A stretch of 64,000 nt of DNA, taken from assembly GCF_001658005.1 (NCBI RefSeq), contig NZ_CP015989.1, positions 62,001-126,000 of the forward strand, in the 5' to 3' direction. The notes beneath the pieces are model-generated. The model worked only from the letters and a program-made list of their open reading frames with translations. It did no database searches and was not told the DNA's origin. Made by a program: the position numbers and the translations under genes. The stretch's first letter is position 1. Each line of letters begins with the position of its first letter. Source of the DNA: Sphingobium sp. EP60837 (GTDB taxonomy: Bacteria; Pseudomonadota; Alphaproteobacteria; Sphingomonadales; Sphingomonadaceae). Below are positions 42,868 to 51,600 of this stretch, one piece after another.

Positions 42868-43647
42868 GTGCCGAAGCCGATGCCGAAGCCGAACCGTTCG
42901 TGGTCCCGATGGGGCATCGTCCTGGGATTTGCCTTGGGCGGCTTCTTCGACGGCATCCTGCTCCATCAGATACTTCAATGGCACCATCTGCTAAGTCTCG
43001 TGCCCGGTGTCGAAACGATCCGGGGACAGGTACTGTGGGATGGATACTTTCACGCGTTGATGTACGTCATCGCCGTCGTCGGGCTATGGGGGCTGTGGCG
43101 CGCTCGAACTCAGGTGCAGGAACAGTGGGGTCGAGCGCTGATCGGCGCATTGCTGATAGGCTTCGGCTTGTGGCACATAGTCGATAGCGTGCTCTCGCAT
43201 TGGCTGCTTGGCATCCACAGGATCAAGCTCGACAGTCCAAACCCGCTCATGTGGGATCTGATCTGGTTCACCGTCTTTGGCCTTGTGCCGCTGATCGTGG
43301 GCTGGCTGTTGCTTCGCAATCGCGGTGCTCCGCCGGCCCGCATGGGTGGAGCGACGATGGCCGTGCTTCTTGTCGGGCTTGCTACGGCCGGGCTAGGCGC
43401 CTGGTCGCTTCGACCACCTCCCGGCCAAAAGTATACCACCGTGGTGTTTGCGCCCGGAGTACGACCAGCGGATGCGATGAATGCGATCGTCGCGGCAGAC
43501 GCTCGTCTCGCCTGGGCCGATCCGAAGATGGCTGTCGTGGTCGTGGAGGTCGATGCCGACAAACGGATGAGCTTTTACCGGCGCGGGGCGCTTCTCGTGG
43601 GCGGTTCTGGGTTGCCAAGCGGGTGCTTCAGTTGGAGCCGAGCTTAG
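42868..43647 (+). CDS. DUF2243 membrane protein
   Basis: 259 aa using GTG 42868 (AAAGGAG upstream); ATG 42880 is an alternative. Family hallmark: WGIVLGFALGGFFDGILLHQ followed by ILQWHHLLSLVPG and WDGYFHALMYVIAV. At least four to five membrane helices are evident (IVLGFALGGFFDGIL, FHALMYVIAVVGLWGLW, ALIGALLIGFGLWHIV, LIWFTVFGLVPLIVGWLLL, TMAVLLVGLATAGLGAW), with a soluble C-terminal part. His-rich motifs in the membrane suggest metal or haem binding, but no function is established. The stop is 11 bp before the DUF2892-like gene. Confidence 0.85.
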   Translation: MPKPMPKPNRSWSRWGIVLGFALGGFFDGILLHQILQWHHLLSLVPGVETIRGQVLWDGYFHALMYVIAVVGLWGLWRARTQVQEQWGRALIGALLIGFGLWHIVDSVLSHWLLGIHRIKLDSPNPLMWDLIWFTVFGLVPLIVGWLLLRNRGAPPARMGGATMAVLLVGLATAGLGAWSLRPPPGQKYTTVVFAPGVRPADAMNAIVAADARLAWADPKMAVVVVEVDADKRMSFYRRGALLVGGSGLPSGCFSWSRA

Positions 43648-43658
43648 AGGAGGCGCCG

Positions 43659-44096
43659 ATGCTACCGGCAACCGAGGAACGCGTTCCCGCGCACACCTCA
43701 CCCAAGGATAATCGGGCAATCAGAATGAAGACTCTCGATCGCTTGCACGGCTGCGCAAGCGACTTGAGCAAGATCCCACTTCGGTTTCAAACGCTCGACA
43801 GGGAGTGGGATATCGAGCGGACCTTAGAAGCGAATGCTGCCGGCATCGCGTTGCTGGGCTTGGCTCTGGGGGCCTCCGTCAATCCCTGGTTCTTCGCCCT
43901 GCCGGCGATCGTCGCGGGGTTCCTCATGCAGCATGCGCTGCAGGGCTGGTGCCCGCCCGTCCCGATATTGCGCAAGCTGGGCTTTCGAACCGCGCGCGAG
44001 ATCGAGGAGGAGAGAATGGCGCTCAAGGCAATGCGAGGCGACTTCACCGGCGTGGAGGGAGCGCCAGATCGATCGTATGCCGCCGTGTCGGGATAA
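43659..44096 (+). CDS. DUF2892-like small membrane protein
   Basis: 145 aa from ATG 43659 with GAGGAGG at 43647-43653. Polar N-terminus, then REWDIERTLEANAAGIALLG, GASVNPWFFALPAIVAGFLM and HALQGWCPPVPILRKLGFRT. The latter (ALQGWCPP-P-LR-LGFRT) matches the DUF2892/YgaP-type membrane module with two helices and a conserved Cys-Pro. It forms a two-gene operon with the DUF2243 protein and is convergent with ardC, ending 3 bp from it. The role is unknown, perhaps sulfur- or redox-related. Confidence 0.75.
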   Translation: MLPATEERVPAHTSPKDNRAIRMKTLDRLHGCASDLSKIPLRFQTLDREWDIERTLEANAAGIALLGLALGASVNPWFFALPAIVAGFLMQHALQGWCPPVPILRKLGFRTAREIEEERMALKAMRGDFTGVEGAPDRSYAAVSG

Positions 44097-44099
44097 GGC

Positions 44100-44972
44100 T
44101 CAGCCTGTCCTGGGCTGACGAGAATGCATCCAGTCAGCCGCTGCCTGCGCCTTGCTGGCCGCAGTGAATATCGCGCGCGGTTCGTCCTTCAGGAGTTGCA
44201 GCCACGAGGCAATGTACGCCGCGTGGTCGGATCGCGGTTCATGCGCGATCCCGAGGTCGGCAAGCAGGAAAGATGCGGCCAACTCGGCCGTCGCTTCCTC
44301 CATGGCGAGTGCGTGCCTCGTCCACTTGGCGCTGAAATCCCGGTCGAGCCGATGGGCTGCGCCACTGGCATGGGCCGCCTCATGAATATGGGTGGCGTAG
44401 AATCCGTGCGCGTCGTGGAACGAGCTGAAATCCGGCATGTGGATGCGGTCTTCGGCGACGTGATAATAGGCGCTGGCCGAGCCGTAGACGGTATCGATGC
44501 CGAGCGCGGCGATGAAGGCTTCGGCGGCGGCGAGGCGCTCGCTCTCGGGCAGGACCGGTCCCTGTTCGGGCGCATAGCCGTCGACCTGATCGGCGTTGAA
44601 CAGGCTAAAGGCCTTTGCGAAAAGCCGTCGGTGATCGTCATCGGCGTCGGCGTCGTCGCTCTTCGCGCGAAACTCCTTCCAGAGGACGCCGAGGCTGGCA
44701 TGTTCGCCCTTGCGGACCTGCGCGCCGAGCGCCTGCCACTGACGATAGGTACCCCAGACCCCGCTCGCATAGCCGCTGCCATAGGCAGTCGCCCAGAGCG
44801 AGACCGTATTTATGCCGCGATAAGGCTTGCCGCTGGAGACGTTGGTTGGGCGGGTGACGTCGGCGCCGGAATGATGCCACGGCATGCGCCAGGTGCCGGT
44901 CCCAGCCTTGATCGCGACGATGATCGCGTCGGTGACACGCGCATAGACGTCTGAACGTGGTGATGCTGACAT
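44100..44972 (-). CDS. ardC: ArdC-family antirestriction protein
   Basis: 290 aa from ATG 44972. The N-terminal ssDNA-binding domain (ArdC-N/DUF1738) is DVYARVTDAIIVAIKAGTGT, PYRGINTVSLWATAYGSGYA and GTYRQWQALGAQVRKGEHAS. The C-terminal zincin-like metallopeptidase domain has HIHEAAHASGAAHRLDRDF with HExxH. ArdC proteins protect incoming plasmid DNA from restriction in the recipient and bind single-stranded DNA. It is intact, whereas two other copies in the window are broken (42206-42496, 45709-46313). Confidence 0.9.
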   Translation of the reverse strand: MSASPRSDVYARVTDAIIVAIKAGTGTWRMPWHHSGADVTRPTNVSSGKPYRGINTVSLWATAYGSGYASGVWGTYRQWQALGAQVRKGEHASLGVLWKEFRAKSDDADADDDHRRLFAKAFSLFNADQVDGYAPEQGPVLPESERLAAAEAFIAALGIDTVYGSASAYYHVAEDRIHMPDFSSFHDAHGFYATHIHEAAHASGAAHRLDRDFSAKWTRHALAMEEATAELAASFLLADLGIAHEPRSDHAAYIASWLQLLKDEPRAIFTAASKAQAAADWMHSRQPRTG

Positions 44973-45141
44973 GATCTGATCTCCGCTCTCGCGCCGGGGA
45001 CTATCCCCGGCGGCGGAGGCCACTTCGTGCCGGGCACAGGGGGGCTCGCGCACCCGTGAGAGCCGCAGCGAAGCGGAGGACGGCGAAGCCGTTGCGCGGG
45101 CGCGCCGACCGGCGCAGGACTCCGCCAGCAGCCGGGGTGGT

Positions 45142-45708
45142 CTACGTCGCGGGAGGATCTATCCCGGCAATCACCGTGGTCAGGCGATCAAGCCCGCGCT
45201 GGAGCGACTGACGATGGAGATTGGAGATGCGCCGTTCGCGCAAATGCGCCTTGGTATCGGCAGCCGCGCGTTCCCATGCCGACCTGTGGCGGGCGGTGAT
45301 GCAGGCGTTGGGACAGCGGGTCGGTTCGCACAGCGCGGTGAGCGCTGCGCAGGATCGGCGGTCGTCACGCGCTTGAGGCAGTGCGCAGTCGCGGGATCAA
45401 AGAAGCAATCCGCGAGCGGGCCGACATGGAAGGTGCGCGCGACGCTGGCGAGCATGACGCGCAGACGGGCCCGATCGGCGATCATAGCGGGCAAGGGCCC
45501 GAGCTTGACGGCGGCATCGTCGAGCGTCCGCGCGATGCGCGGTCCCGCCGGACCGCCGAGCGATGCGCCGCATTGCCGCCGGTCGAAATAGTCCAGCAGA
45601 TCGTCAATCTGACCGAGCCGGCGCTGCGCTTCGACCTCGGCGTGAAACCCGGATGCGCTGCTCCCGGCATAGCCTTCGAACGCGGCGACCGAGGCGTGCT
45701 TATACTGG
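45142..45708 (-). pseudogene. C-terminal remnant of a large integrase/recombinase
   Basis: In one frame from about 45708 the sequence reads QYKHASVAAFEGYAGSSASG, MIADRARLRVMLASVARTFH and GPLADCFFDPATAHCLKR. After a frameshift near 45345-45385 it continues as ALTALCEPTRCPNACITARH, then RSAWERAAADTKAHLRERRI to a TAG at 45142. The Cys-rich end resembles the C-terminus of long integrases of transposon type seen in alphaproteobacteria and actinobacteria (recalled, not searched). Catalytic regions are missing. It is joined to a broken ArdC at about 45709. Confidence 0.6.
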
Positions 45709-46313
45709 ATGCGCCAACGTCGAAGCGAAATACGCGCGGGTGGAGAACAACTCGACGGGGGGCATCGTGATACTGTCGGCAACGCGGTCGTAGAAGGCGC
45801 GATCGCCGCGCTGGTGAACCGTCGCCGGAAGGGCATCGAGGAAGCGCTGTGCGCGATCCGACAGCTTGTCGTGGGGGGCGACGACGCTGACGGGGCACAG
45901 ATAAAACTTCTCCGGCAGCCCCTCAATCTGATCGGCATTGAAGACGGCGTAGGATCGCAGCACGCGGCGCATTTCGTCCGTGGCATCCCCGGTAACGGAC
46001 GACTCCACGGTCTTGCTGTAAGATTTGTAGAAGATGGCGATTTGCGACCGCTCGCCTTCGCGGACCTGGCCGCCCAACGCCTGTGCCTGCTTATAAGTCG
46101 TCCAGGTGCGCGACTGATAACCGGCGCCTTCCGCGCAGAGCCAAGCCAGAAGCAATTGATGCCCTTGTACCGGTCACCGGTCGCGCGAAGGGGACGGCCG
46201 CCAAGGCCAGGTCGCCGCGGCTTCACCCAAGGACTTATGCCGGATTCGAGTTTGTCGATAATCGCGTTTGTGATGGGCTCGGCGGGCAACGATTTATCGG
46301 CGGTCTTTGCCAC
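45709..46313 (-). pseudogene. Broken ArdC-like gene (frameshift and 3' truncation)
   Basis: GTG 46313 (AGGAGA upstream) starts an ArdC-type N-domain: EPITNAIIDKLESGISPWVK then DRYKGIN. A 1-bp loss in AATTG at 46155-46157 shifts the frame. The sense resumes as LLAWLCAEGAGYQSRTWTTY and KQAQALGGQVREGERSQIAI. The frame reaches STRAYFASTLAH where the zincin HExxH should follow, and there meets the integrase remnant (about 45709). The catalytic half is gone. Confidence 0.75.
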
Positions 46314-46394
46314 GGCAAGTTCTCCTGATCTGGAAGAGGCAAGCCCGGACCAGCATCCTCTCCTCAGAAAGCCTGCCGTCGGGGCATAAAAGGA

Positions 46395-46425
46395 GGGGCG
46401 ACACTCCGCGAAGAGTGCCGCCCCC
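46395..46425 (-). terminator. Terminator of the maintenance operon
   Basis: Imperfect inverted repeat GGGGCG-ACACTC / GAGTGC-CGCCCC, followed on the minus strand by CTCCTTTTATG. It lies 28 bp after the stop of the ParB-domain gene at 46453. Confidence 0.7.
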
Positions 46426-46452
46426 AGTCGCCTCGAACCGTGCAAACAGGCG

Positions 46453-48507
46453 TCAGGCCGCCTCGCTCAAACCCTCCTGACCGTCGTGCGTCGCGTCATC
46501 GGGGTCCGACTCACCATCACCATCATCGCCGGGATCGACATCATCGCCCTCGTCGATGAAGGTCGAGCGCAGCGCGATGGTCTCGGGCTTTTCGATGGCA
46601 TCGAAGCGCATCGCATCCGGCAGCCAGGCTGCCGCCTTTTCGCGGACTTCAGCCTCGACGATCCCCTGCCCGTTGCACAGCGCGGCGCAGGTTGCGGCAA
46701 GGTCGCCCTTCTTGGCGTCCTTGTAACGGCCGCGCAGGATCGGCCCGCCGATGCCCTCAAGCGCGTCGAGCATGACATCCTTTTTGACGCGGCCGAAGAA
46801 GTTCTCGGCCGTGGGGCGCCACCAACGCTCGACCTGAATGTCGAGCGCGCGACCAAGATGGTCATGGAACCCGTTGGAGCGTCCGCCTTCGGCAACATTC
46901 AGGCTCGGCTCCAGCGTGCGTGCGATCGAGAAGGCCACCCAACTGCCACGGGCCTCGTCGTCGAGCGCGCGAAAGGCGTCAAAACGTTCGGTCATGGTGT
47001 CGTGACCGGCCCAGCTCGTATCGAGACGCTGGCGCTGGTCCTCGATGGTCTGCGACGCCATCGATCCTTCATCGCGGAAGCCGAAGATCGGGAATTGAGC
47101 GCCGCTGGACTTGAGCGTCGAGTGATTGCGGACGTAGTTCTGCTCGAAGACGACATTCTGCGCCATCAGGAAGATGGTGAGATCCAGCGCCAGCGCCGGA
47201 TCGCTGGCGATGTGGGCGACGAGGATCTGTCGCCGCTGGGTCGCCAGCTCGTCGATCAGCGTAGCACTGAGTTTGGGTCCATGGTCGATGTCGCCGGCGC
47301 CGTCGTCACCATTGCCACCGCCCGTCACCTTGGGCGGAGCATTCGGATCGACAACCGGCTTCTCACTGAACATGCGGGTGTGAACGCGGGCTTCGCCATC
47401 ACCACCGATATAAACGAACGTCCCGATCTGCGCTCGGACCGCCGGATCGATCTCGCGACGGGATCCCTCGATACTCTCAAGCTCCCGTTCTATTTCGTCG
47501 AGGCGATCGTTCGCCACCTCGGCCTCCGGCGTCCCCTCTGTCAGTTCGCCCTCAAGCTGTTCGACGAGATGGTCATTTTCGGCCGAAAGCGCTTCGACGC
47601 GCGCGCTTTCCGCTTCGCTGAGCGGCCGCGCGGGCGCGTGAAACTCGTGAAGCTGACGCTCGAGATCATAGGGAACGTGGGTGGCCACGATCGGCGTCAC
47701 GAAGGCGAGGCCCTCGGCCTGTGCGAGTTCGGCTGCGGCCGCCTCCAGCTTCTTGCCGGCAAGATCTTCGAGAAGATCGACGTCGATCCAGTTCTCGTCC
47801 CCCTCGGCGGCAAACAGGTCCCCCTCGATGCGGCCGCCTGCGGCGACATAGGCATCGCGACCGATGAACCGCGCCTTGGCATCGTTCGCCTTCATCGTGC
47901 CGTTGAGGATCGCACGCCGGATGTTGTCGGGCTGATCGCCATAATAGGAGGTGCTCATCTGTGCGAAGACGCGAGCCTGGCGATCGATGTCGCTCGTCAC
48001 GGCATAGGCCTGGGCGACACCCAGCGTGATTTCGCCGGCGGCGAGAGCCTGGAACACGCTCGGTGCAAGCTCGGCAAGCCGCACCCGCTGCTCGACGAAG
48101 CGGGTGGTAACGCCCTGTCGCTTGGCAACGTCCTCGGCGGTCATTCCCTTCTGGATGAGGAAGTTGAACGCGGTACTTTCATCCGCCGGGTTCATCGGAA
48201 CGCGCTGGAAGTTCTCGGTGAGGCTCGCTTCGACCGAGTTGTCGTCGTCGATAAGGACGAGGACGGGCACGACATAGTCGACGGGCAGAGTGCCTTGTTC
48301 GATCAGGCTCTGGAGTGCGCGCAGCCGGCGCCCGCCCGCCTTGACGGTGAAATGGCCCGCTTTCTTGAGCGGGGTAACGATGAGATTCTGCAACAAGCCT
48401 TGCGTTGCGATGCTGGCGGCTAGGGCGTCGATACCGGCCTCACGGCTCGATTTGCGGACATTGTCCTTCGACAACGAGAGGTTCTTGACCTTAACGGACT
48501 GGATCAT
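46453..48507 (-). CDS. Large ParB-domain plasmid protein
   Basis: 684 aa from ATG 48507. The N-terminal ParB/sulfiredoxin-like domain reads LSLSKDNVRKSSREAGIDAL, IATQGLLQNLIVTPLKKAG and AGGRRLRALQSLIEQGTLP, then SLTENFQRVPMNPADESTAF and an HTH (MTAEDVAKRQGVTTRFVEQR). The remaining 450 residues include an acidic coiled region (about 290-360) and end in an acidic Asp-rich tail. Proteins of this size are standard on alphaproteobacterial plasmids next to the strawberry-notch helicase gene. They are not classical partition ParBs. Some ParB-domain proteins have nuclease or CTPase activity; which applies here is unknown. Confidence 0.85.
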   Translation of the reverse strand: MIQSVKVKNLSLSKDNVRKSSREAGIDALAASIATQGLLQNLIVTPLKKAGHFTVKAGGRRLRALQSLIEQGTLPVDYVVPVLVLIDDDNSVEASLTENFQRVPMNPADESTAFNFLIQKGMTAEDVAKRQGVTTRFVEQRVRLAELAPSVFQALAAGEITLGVAQAYAVTSDIDRQARVFAQMSTSYYGDQPDNIRRAILNGTMKANDAKARFIGRDAYVAAGGRIEGDLFAAEGDENWIDVDLLEDLAGKKLEAAAAELAQAEGLAFVTPIVATHVPYDLERQLHEFHAPARPLSEAESARVEALSAENDHLVEQLEGELTEGTPEAEVANDRLDEIERELESIEGSRREIDPAVRAQIGTFVYIGGDGEARVHTRMFSEKPVVDPNAPPKVTGGGNGDDGAGDIDHGPKLSATLIDELATQRRQILVAHIASDPALALDLTIFLMAQNVVFEQNYVRNHSTLKSSGAQFPIFGFRDEGSMASQTIEDQRQRLDTSWAGHDTMTERFDAFRALDDEARGSWVAFSIARTLEPSLNVAEGGRSNGFHDHLGRALDIQVERWWRPTAENFFGRVKKDVMLDALEGIGGPILRGRYKDAKKGDLAATCAALCNGQGIVEAEVREKAAAWLPDAMRFDAIEKPETIALRSTFIDEGDDVDPGDDGDGESDPDDATHDGQEGLSEAA

Positions 48508-48576
48508 CTTTCGTCTCCATCTGGAACTGGCGTGCCGTCTCGACGGTCACGCGAGCCTGCTCATCAGGCCCACAAA

Positions 48577-48600
48577 GCCGAAGGCCCCCTCCCCTCTCCT
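48577..48600 (-). repeat. Purine-rich leader element (copy 4)
   Basis: On the minus strand AGGAGAGGGGAGGGGGCC runs into TTCGGC, so the G-rich run is followed by a GCC-TTCG-GC mini-hairpin. It is 70-93 nt upstream of the ParB-domain gene start. Confidence 0.6.
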
Positions 48601-48630
48601 GCGCTGGGCGCGGATAGAGGAGCTGCATAG

Positions 48631-51600
48631 TCAGGCGGTGATGCGCTCGATAACGGCAGCGGCATTTGTGACGGGAACGAACATCCGCGTCCTGTGCTGC
48701 ATGATGTCGGTGAAACAGCCGGCCGCCTTGAGTTCGGCAAGCCGCGTGTGCGGCCAATCGAGCAGTTCGAGGCGCTGCTGGCCGGCGACCAGGCTGCGCT
48801 TGAGCCGGTAGGCTCCGACGGACGATATCTCGCCGCTGGTCATTACATGCTTTGCGGTATCGTCGCCTGACACGGTGATGGCGGCGTTGATCCCAAAGGC
48901 GTCCGCAAGCTTTGACACCAGCGGTGCAGGAACAAGCCGGCCGAGGAAAGATTGGCCGTCATCGGTGTTCAAGCGCCAGACCTGGACATGATCGTCGGGC
49001 AAGCGGTCCCAGACCGGCAGGAGCAGGCCCGCGACCAAATAGAGCGTGCTGGTGCGGGTCTTGTCCCGCATCTCCTCGACCTCGGCCTGCCACAGCGCCG
49101 AAAATTCCTCCTCGCTGGTCTCTTCCCACATTGTTTCGAGCAGCAAATCCTGCCGCATCCGCTCGGAACGGGTCGGCCGAACCAGCTCGTAGCGGCGAAC
49201 GATCTCACCATCGTCATCGGTGAGCGAATAGGTGCTGCACCGGATCGCGGCCCTGCCGGACTTGCGATTGACGATCGGGCGCGCGTCATCGCCCAGGATA
49301 CGCAACGCACGGTCGAGCGGCATCGGCTTGTAGCGCTCTTCCGTTTCGAGGCGCAGAATCTCCGTTTCTGCCCCGCTGGTCTGGTCGCGCCGGATGACCG
49401 TGCGATCGAGGATCGTGATGCGTTCGGCATTGATGCTCTCGACGCCAAGATCGAGCGTGCCAGCTTCGCGCGCCGCCTCGATCCGGGCCTCGATCAGGCC
49501 GAGATATTCATCGAAGATCACATTCTGCAACGCGATGCGCAGCGCGAGAATACGATTGAGCCAGCGCTGGATGGGCGGCAGCTCCTCCTTCAGCCCTCCG
49601 CCTTCGCCCTCCAGCTCAAGTCCGGTCAGGGTCTGAAATTCGCCAAGTGTGGTCGAGCGCAGTTTACCGTCGGCAAGCAGGCGGAACCATGTTTCGAGGG
49701 ATTCCTTGGCATAGTCGCTTTCGAGATTGTCCCGCGGGTCGAACAGACCTTGGCCGCCTGTCTGACGCTGGCCCCGTGTCAGGGCACCAAGGCTGTCGAG
49801 GCGGCGGGCAATCGTCGAGATGAAGCGCCGCTCGCCGCGGCAGTCGGTCGATACCGGACGGAACAGCGGCGCGGTTACCTGATGCGTGCGATGGGTGCGG
49901 CCGAGACCCTGGATGGCCGCGTCAGCGCGCCAACCGGGCTCGAGCAGATAGTGGTTGCGGCGTGACTGGTTCTCGGCGGTGAGACTCGCGTGATAGCTGC
50001 GCCCGGTGCCGCCTGCATCGGAGAAGATCAGGATCTTCTTCTCGTTCCGCATGAAGGCGTCGGTCTCGGCAAGGTTTGTTCGCGGCGAACGGCTCTCGAT
50101 ACGCTGGCGACCGTGCGCGTCGATGACGATGCGCCGGCTGCGTCCCGTCACCTCGGCGACCGCATCGGTCCCGAAATGTCCGATGATATGATCAAGGGCG
50201 GACCCCACGATCGGCAGGGAGCAGAACCGCTCGACGAGATTGTCGCGCATCTCGAGCGCTTCCTGGCTGAAGATGGGACGCCCGTCCTCGTCGGACATCG
50301 GCTCCGACCGCGTCTTGCCGGTGTCATCGACGAAGGTCTTCATCTGACGGACGGGAAAGGCGGCCGTGAGATAGGACATGACGAACTCTTTGGGTGAAAG
50401 CTCGATGTCGAGATTCGCCCGGTCCTCGGCGTTCAGCGCGGCAAGTGCCCGGTTGAGCATCGCCTCTGACGTCGAGACGAGCTGGATCACGACGCTCTCG
50501 CCGCGGGCCAGATCAGCGCGGATCGCCGGGATCAGCGAGGGCAGCTTCATGCCGATCAGGATCTGGCCAAAGAACCGCTGCTTGGTGGATTCGAAGATCG
50601 ACAGCGCTGCGGCCTTCGCACCGCTGTTGTAGGTGTCGTTGGAGAAGCTGTCCGTCACCCGGGTGGCATCGAGCGCTGTGCGCAAATTGGCGTGGATGAT
50701 CGCCCACGCATCGGCATAGGCGTCATAGACCTCGACCTGATCGGGCGTCAGGCGATGTTCGAGAATGTCATATTCGACACCGGCGAAACTGAGCGCCCTG
50801 GCGACATAGAGGCCCTGCATCTTCAGGTCGCGGGCGATCAATTCCATCGCCGAGATCCCGCCACGCCGCAAACTGTCAACGAATGCGCGGCGATCGGCAA
50901 AGGCAGTCGTCGGTCCCCACAGGCCAAGTCGGGTGGCATAAGCGAGATTGTTGACGTCCGACGCGCCGGTTGCCGAAACGTAAAGGACGCGGGCGCGGGG
51001 CAGCAGGTTTTGCAAGCGCACGCCGGCGATGCCTTGATCGGAGCCGTCCTTGGTGCCGAAACGGCCTTCGCCGCCGGCGACACCCGCCATCTCGTGCGCC
51101 TCGTCGAACACCATCATACCGTCGAAATCATCACCGACCCAGTCGAGGATCTGCTGAAGGCGAGTGCCCTTGTCGCCCCGGTTGGAGCGAAGCGTCGCAT
51201 AGGTGAGGAAGAGCACACCCTCGGCCGCGCCGATCGGCGTTCCCAGCTTCCACTGGTTGAGATGCTGGATGTCGAGCGCGAGACCGCCGACCGCGGTCCA
51301 GTCGCGACGTGCATCCTCCAGTAGAGTTTCGGTCTTGGATATCCAGATGTGCTTGCGGCGCCCGCGTAGCCACTGGTCGAGGATGATGGCGGCAACCTGA
51401 CGGCCCTTGCCGGCACCCGTGCCGTCGCCAAGGAAGAATCCGGTTCGGTAAGGGCGGCCGTCCTGGTCCAGCGCGAGCGACAACCCTTCCTCGGCCGCCT
51501 TGAACAGACCGGAGATGTCGCGCTCGAAAGCGTCGCCGGCGTAGATCAGCGTTTCGAGCTGAGCGTCGGACAGCACCCGGTCGTCGACTACACTGGCCGG

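Noticed and set aside
45180..46445. A single 421-codon gene
   Set aside because: Its N-terminus and C-terminus come from different families (ArdC, integrase), with an out-of-frame middle. It is a fortuitous reading through two pseudogenes.
46486..48423. A 645-codon open frame on the plus strand opposite the ParB-domain gene
   Set aside because: It mirrors a clearly real ParB-domain gene. Its predicted sequence has no family-like blocks, and long antisense frames are expected in GC-rich DNA.
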